Shown: positions 4,248 to 7,453 of the stretch, in pieces
Position numbering within the stretch: the stretch's first letter is position 1
Layout of the letters: each line of letters begins with the position of its first letter
NCBI GenBank assembly: GCA_009784355.1
Contig: WRBU01000047.1
Coordinates: forward strand, 1-7,453
DNA from: Defluviitaleaceae bacterium
GTDB lineage: Bacteria > Bacillota > Clostridia > Lachnospirales > WRAX01
DNA length: 7,453 bases
Reading direction: 5' to 3'
Made by a program: the position numbers and the translations under genes
Notes under the pieces: generated by a model
The model's input: the letters and a program-made list of their open reading frames with translations, nothing else
What the model was told of the DNA's origin: nothing
Database searches by the model: none

Positions 4248-4844
4248 TTGCGGGTTTGTATTTTAATGGGAAGTCCAAGACTTAACGGCGGCACAGCCGA
4301 GCTTTGCAAGCCTTTTATTAAACACTTGAAACAAAAGTGTGTCCATGTGGATTACATTGAGCTACACAACAAAAATATTTCACCATGCCTAGGATGTATG
4401 CAATGTCAAAATATCGCCCACGAATACGGATGCGGGCAACAAGACGACATGCAGTTTATTATAGAAAGTGTTTTACAGGCAGATGCTTTGGTCTATGCTA
4501 CACCAATATATTCATGGCAGGCAACACCGCCCACAAAGACAGTTATGGACAGAATGTTTGGGCTTAACAAATTTTACGGCTCTGCCCCAAAGGGAAGCCT
4601 TTTTACACCAAAGACCATTGCTCTAATCGCTACTTGCGGATATGAGCCCGAATATGGTGCCGACTTGCTGGATGAGGTAGTTAGGCGTCTCTGCAAACAT
4701 TCTGGTGTAAGTTATTCGGGAATGTTTGCCGTGCGAGATGGCGCAGTCGGTGATTTAATGACATTTCAAACAAATGAAGTGATTTTTGGGATACAAGAAT
4801 TTGCAGATAAAATCCTAAATGAAGTCGAAAGAGGTGCAATATGA
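4248..4844 (+). CDS. NAD(P)H-dependent FMN reductase / iron-sulfur-flavoprotein-like protein
   Basis: Flavodoxin-fold protein of 198 residues, probably cytoplasmic, binding FMN and passing electrons from NAD(P)H to an unknown acceptor. MRVCILMGSPRLNGGT (1-16) is the beta1 and phosphate-binding loop of the NADPH-dependent FMN reductase family (GSPR-x-NG-x-T). YATPIYSWQATPPTKTVMDR (83-102) is the second conserved flavin loop. Residues 47-62 hold C-x2-C-x2-C-x8-C, close to the CX2CX2CX4-7C cluster motif of iron-sulfur flavoproteins; many relatives keep similar cysteines without a proven cluster. It starts with TTG 4248; the next ATG (4266) would cut the first beta strand. It lies between pheS and pheT, 11 bases after pheS and overlapping pheT by 4 (ATGA). 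The family is clear; substrate and link to translation are unknown. Confidence 0.88.
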   Translation: MRVCILMGSPRLNGGTAELCKPFIKHLKQKCVHVDYIELHNKNISPCLGCMQCQNIAHEYGCGQQDDMQFIIESVLQADALVYATPIYSWQATPPTKTVMDRMFGLNKFYGSAPKGSLFTPKTIALIATCGYEPEYGADLLDEVVRRLCKHSGVSYSGMFAVRDGAVGDLMTFQTNEVIFGIQEFADKILNEVERGAI

Positions 4845-7234
4845 AATTACCCATATCGTGGCTGCACGATTATATAGACCAAGAAGCCATCGGCAATTTG
4901 CACGATTTTGCCGAAAAAATGACGATGAGCGGCAGCAAAGTTGAAAAAATCCACCATCTTGGAGCGGAAATTACAAATGTAGTTTGCGGACGCATTGAAG
5001 AAATTTTGCCGCATCCCGATGCAAATAAGCTGGTCATTACCAAAATAAATATTGGTTCAGACGACCTTGTGCAAATTGTAACAGGTGCAACAAATTTGAC
5101 TGCGGGGGACTACATCCCCGCAGCACTTCATGGCGCAAATTTGGCCAATGGACTAAAAATTAAAAAAGGTAAAATACGTGGAGTAGAGTCTAATGGAATG
5201 CTTTGCTCTGTGGAAGAACTCGGCTACACAAAGGCAGACTTTCCCGAAGCTCCCGAAGACGGTATTTATATTTTTGATAGTCCCCAAGAGCTTGGCAGTG
5301 ATGCCCGTGCAGCACTCGGTATTTTACAAGATGTGTTAGAATTTGAAATTACAAGCAACCGCCCAGACTGCTATTCAATAATAGGTCTTGCCCGTGAAGC
5401 CGCTGCAACACTTAACGTACCCCTCGTAGGGGCGGCTACCAGCCGCCCGCTTTCCGCCATCAATGACATAAAAGAGTATATAAACGTAGAAATATCCAAC
5501 CCCAACCTTTGCAAACGATACATTGCCGCAGTAGTAAAAAATGTAAAAATCGCACCCTCCCCCCAATGGCTGCGCACAAGGCTCATTGCCTGCGGTTTGC
5601 GCCCCGTAAACAATATTGTTGACATAACAAACTACGTAATGCTAAAATACGGTCAACCAATGCACGCCTTTGACATTAGGGCAATAGACGGCGGCAAAAT
5701 TATTGTGCGCAATGCCGTCCAAGATGAAAAAATTGTAACCCTTGACGGCGAAGAGCGAGGCCTTGATGCCGAAACCCTTGTTATTGCTGATAGCACAAAA
5801 GCCGTTGGAATTGCAGGAATTAAAGGCGGCGAATTTTCAAAAATCTTGGACGACACAACAACTATTTTATTTGAATCTGCAAATTTTTACGGCCCAAACA
5901 TTCGCCAAAGCTCCAAAAAGCTGGGCTTACGTACAGATTCCAGCGGTAAGTATGAAAAAGGACTCGACCCAGAGCTTGCACTGGCTTGCATAAACCACGC
6001 CCTTGAATTGGTAGAGCAATTTGGTTGCGGGGATGTAATAGACGGCATGGTTGACGTTTATCCCACTCCACGAGTTGAACACAAATTAAACTTCGACCCT
6101 GCAAAAATTGCCGCCTTAATCGGCATAAATATAGACCTAGCGGGCATAACCGCTATTTTATCACGCCTTGGTATTAGTGTAGACGGCACAGCTGCAACAA
6201 TCCCAACCTTCAGAAGCGACATCACCATTTGGCAAGATTTGGCAGAGGAGGTCGCCCGCCTTTACGGCTACGACAACATCCCCGCCGTTATCGCCTCTTC
6301 CTCAAACGCCGGCGGCAAAAATGCCGAACAAAAAATGGTAGATACCCTCAAAAACACAATGGTAGCACTTGGTTACAGCGAAATGTTGACCTATGCCTTT
6401 GAGTCGCCAAAGGTTTTTGACAAGCTGTTAATTCCTGAAACATCTTACCTCCGCAAGGTTGTGCGTATATCAAACCCACTTGGCGAAGATACAAGCATAA
6501 TGCGTACAAGCTCTTTAAACGCTGTTTTAACAGCACTTTCTACAAATTACAACCGCAGAAACCCCGAAGCCCGCCTTTTTGAGCTGGTAAAGCGATACCT
6601 GCCAAACGAGAACCCCGCAGAATTGCCAAAAGAGGAAAATTTCCTTGTGGCAGGCGGTTTTGGAAATATGGAATACTGCCATATTAAAGGGGTTGTAGAA
6701 AACCTGTTGTACGTTTTTGGAATAGAACAAGAGCAACTTACCTTTGCGCCAACATCAGCACTTGCATTTATGCATCCAGGACGAACTGCAATGTTTTCTC
6801 TAAACGGCGAAGGAATCGGCTTTTGCGGTCAAGTCCACCCTCAGGTTTTAGAAAATTATGAAATCGGAGCATCAAGCTATATCTCCGTGATAAACTTCGA
6901 TGCCTTGCGTAACTTTGCAAATTTAGAAAAAAAATACAAGTCGTTGCCCCGCTATCCATATATAAACCGAGATATCGCCGTTGTAGTAAAAACCACCGTA
7001 AACCACGGGCAAATCGAGGCAGAAATCAAGAAAAACGGCTCAAAACTCCTTAAAAATGTGCAACTTTTTGACATTTATGAAGGCAAAAACTTACCCGAAG
7101 GCACAAAATCCATGGCATACGCCCTAACCTTTGGAGCTCCAGACCGCACCCTAACCGACGAGGACGCAACAAAAGCAATAACAAAAATCCTCACAGCTTT
7201 GGAGCAAAATTTAGAAGCCCAATTACGCTCATAA
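4841..7234 (+). CDS. pheT: Phenylalanyl-tRNA synthetase beta subunit
   Basis: Structural, editing and tRNA-binding subunit of phenylalanyl-tRNA synthetase; 797 residues, normal full length. Domains in order: N-terminal helix, EMAP/OB-type tRNA-binding domain (about 45-150, VVCGRIEEILPHPDANKL), B3/B4 editing domain (about 215-380; GQPMHAFD at 271-278 and LRTDSSGKYEKGLDP at 363-377), B5 (about 413-480), pseudo-catalytic core (about 495-690) and the ferredoxin-fold anticodon-binding domain (about 702-797). The start ATG overlaps the upstream TGA as ATGA, with AGAGGTG 5 bases before it. Residues 194-204 (PLVGAATSRPL), in the linker before B3/B4, are encoded by a GC-rich palindromic element also found between the upstream tRNAs. 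The reading frame remains open and the length of the linker looks normal against E. coli PheT from memory. Confidence 0.97.
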   Translation: MKLPISWLHDYIDQEAIGNLHDFAEKMTMSGSKVEKIHHLGAEITNVVCGRIEEILPHPDANKLVITKINIGSDDLVQIVTGATNLTAGDYIPAALHGANLANGLKIKKGKIRGVESNGMLCSVEELGYTKADFPEAPEDGIYIFDSPQELGSDARAALGILQDVLEFEITSNRPDCYSIIGLAREAAATLNVPLVGAATSRPLSAINDIKEYINVEISNPNLCKRYIAAVVKNVKIAPSPQWLRTRLIACGLRPVNNIVDITNYVMLKYGQPMHAFDIRAIDGGKIIVRNAVQDEKIVTLDGEERGLDAETLVIADSTKAVGIAGIKGGEFSKILDDTTTILFESANFYGPNIRQSSKKLGLRTDSSGKYEKGLDPELALACINHALELVEQFGCGDVIDGMVDVYPTPRVEHKLNFDPAKIAALIGINIDLAGITAILSRLGISVDGTAATIPTFRSDITIWQDLAEEVARLYGYDNIPAVIASSSNAGGKNAEQKMVDTLKNTMVALGYSEMLTYAFESPKVFDKLLIPETSYLRKVVRISNPLGEDTSIMRTSSLNAVLTALSTNYNRRNPEARLFELVKRYLPNENPAELPKEENFLVAGGFGNMEYCHIKGVVENLLYVFGIEQEQLTFAPTSALAFMHPGRTAMFSLNGEGIGFCGQVHPQVLENYEIGASSYISVINFDALRNFANLEKKYKSLPRYPYINRDIAVVVKTTVNHGQIEAEIKKNGSKLLKNVQLFDIYEGKNLPEGTKSMAYALTFGAPDRTLTDEDATKAITKILTALEQNLEAQLRS
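5425..5454 (+). repeat. GC-rich palindromic element, copy B, in frame inside pheT
   Basis: CGTAGGGGCGG - 7 bases - CCGCCCGC - TTTC, matching copy A (2967-2998) in the 11-base left block and 8-base right block. The stem is GGGCGGCT (5430-5437) with AGCCGCCC (5441-5448), loop ACC. The variable inner bases differ from copy A (GC/GC there, CT/AG here) yet both still pair. It contributes codons for about LVGAATSRPLS of PheT. CCCC at 5420-5423 could pair with the GGGG at 5429-5432 as an alternative fold. Confidence 0.8.
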
Positions 7235-7237
7235 TAA

Positions 7238-7266
7238 AAACGACCCTCATCATTCGGGGGTCGTTT
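7238..7266. terminator. Bidirectional terminator overlapping the 3' end of the XRE gene
   Basis: AAACGACCC (7238-7246) and GGGTCGTTT (7258-7266) form a 9-bp stem with an 11-base loop, 3 bases after the pheT stop. On the minus strand it is followed by TTATTATG after five Ts, a good tract; on the plus strand by CTTCTCG, a poorer one. The right arm lies within the last codons (ETTPE region) of the convergent regulator. Confidence 0.82.
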
Positions 7267-7453
7267 CTTCTCGCTTATACTCCAAAATATCCCCTGGCTG
7301 ACAATCCAAAATATCACAAATTGCATCAAGGGTAGAAAAACGAATCGCACTGATTTTACCTGTTTTGATATTAGAGAGATTTGCATTTGAAATGCCAACC
7401 TTTGCGGCAAGTTCGTTTAGGGATATTTTTCGGTCTGCCATCACTCGGTCTAG
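7250..7453 (-). CDS. XRE/Cro-CI family transcriptional regulator, YozG-like (5' truncated by window edge)
   Basis: Small DNA-binding protein. The 67 visible residues begin in frame at the edge with LDRVMADRKISLNELAAKVG, which matches the start region of YozG-like XRE proteins (usually a few residues longer, M-xx-NLD-xxMA). The true start is therefore probably just outside the window rather than the GTG at 7444 or the ATG at 7441. The helix-turn-helix is ISLNELAAKVGISNANLSNIKTG, with recognition helix around NANLSNIKTG. The conserved tail AIRFSTLDAICDILDCQPGD followed by ILEY is diagnostic of this subgroup. It converges on pheT with 15 bases between stops and shares the terminator. Proteins of this subgroup often sit beside a small membrane protein gene; that gene would be to the right and is not visible. 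The target is unknown. Confidence 0.93.
   Translation of the reverse strand, partial: LDRVMADRKISLNELAAKVGISNANLSNIKTGKISAIRFSTLDAICDILDCQPGDILEYKREETTPE

Noticed and set aside
7075..7410. 111-aa minus-strand open frame overlapping pheT and the XRE gene
   Set aside because: A shadow frame: both overlapped genes are clearly identified by conserved motifs, and this product has no family features.
1..7453. CRISPR array, transposon ends or toxin-antitoxin pair
   Set aside because: No regularly spaced repeats, no transposase or terminal inverted repeats. The XRE gene at the right edge has no visible toxin partner within the window.

Overview
The window looks like the chromosome of an AT-leaning member of the Bacillota (Clostridia-like, probably not a well-studied species). 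The evidence is two strong sigma-A-type promoters (TTGACA/TTGACG, 17-bp spacers, extended -10 boxes), AGGAG- and AGGGGG-type ribosome binding sites, a TTG start, a Cys4 insert in PheS of the kind I associate with Firmicutes PheS, and a YozG-like XRE regulator. This placement is inference, because no 16S or marker search could be run.

Layout from left to right. (1) The 3' end of glgB (glycogen branching enzyme), on the plus strand and cut by the left edge. (2) A bidirectional hairpin terminator. (3) A three-gene minus-strand island at 670-2726. It encodes a 415-aa beta-rich protein, a 117-aa protein and a 124-aa protein with a Cys-rich head and a short collagen-like stretch. All three carry sequence hallmarks of phage tail-fibre or receptor-binding proteins, and two share the same N-terminal tag, but no other phage gene is visible. 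(4) A plus-strand tRNA transcription unit with a consensus promoter, tRNA-Gln(TTG), a GC-rich palindromic element, a tRNA with CAT anticodon and a rho-independent terminator. (5) A pheS - flavoprotein - pheT operon with its own promoter. (6) A bidirectional terminator, then a convergent XRE-family regulator running off the right edge.

How the genes work together: PheS and PheT form the (alpha-beta)2 phenylalanyl-tRNA synthetase. Between them lies a flavodoxin-fold reductase gene. Its ribosome binding site overlaps the pheS stop, and its own stop overlaps the pheT start (ATGA), so the three are likely translationally coupled. The tRNA genes and the synthetase form two adjacent but separately promoted translation units.

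Most interesting observations: (a) a GC-rich palindromic element (CGTAGGGGCGG, 7 variable bases, CCGCCCGC) occurs twice, once between the tRNAs and once in frame inside pheT. The variable bases differ in a way that keeps the stem paired, which resembles a mobile or palindromic repeat that can be carried inside protein-coding genes. (b) The flavoprotein gene sits inside pheST. (c) The tail-fibre-like cassette stands alone next to tRNA genes. Nothing here amounts to a recognisable new defence or mobile system. The palindromic element family is the best lead.
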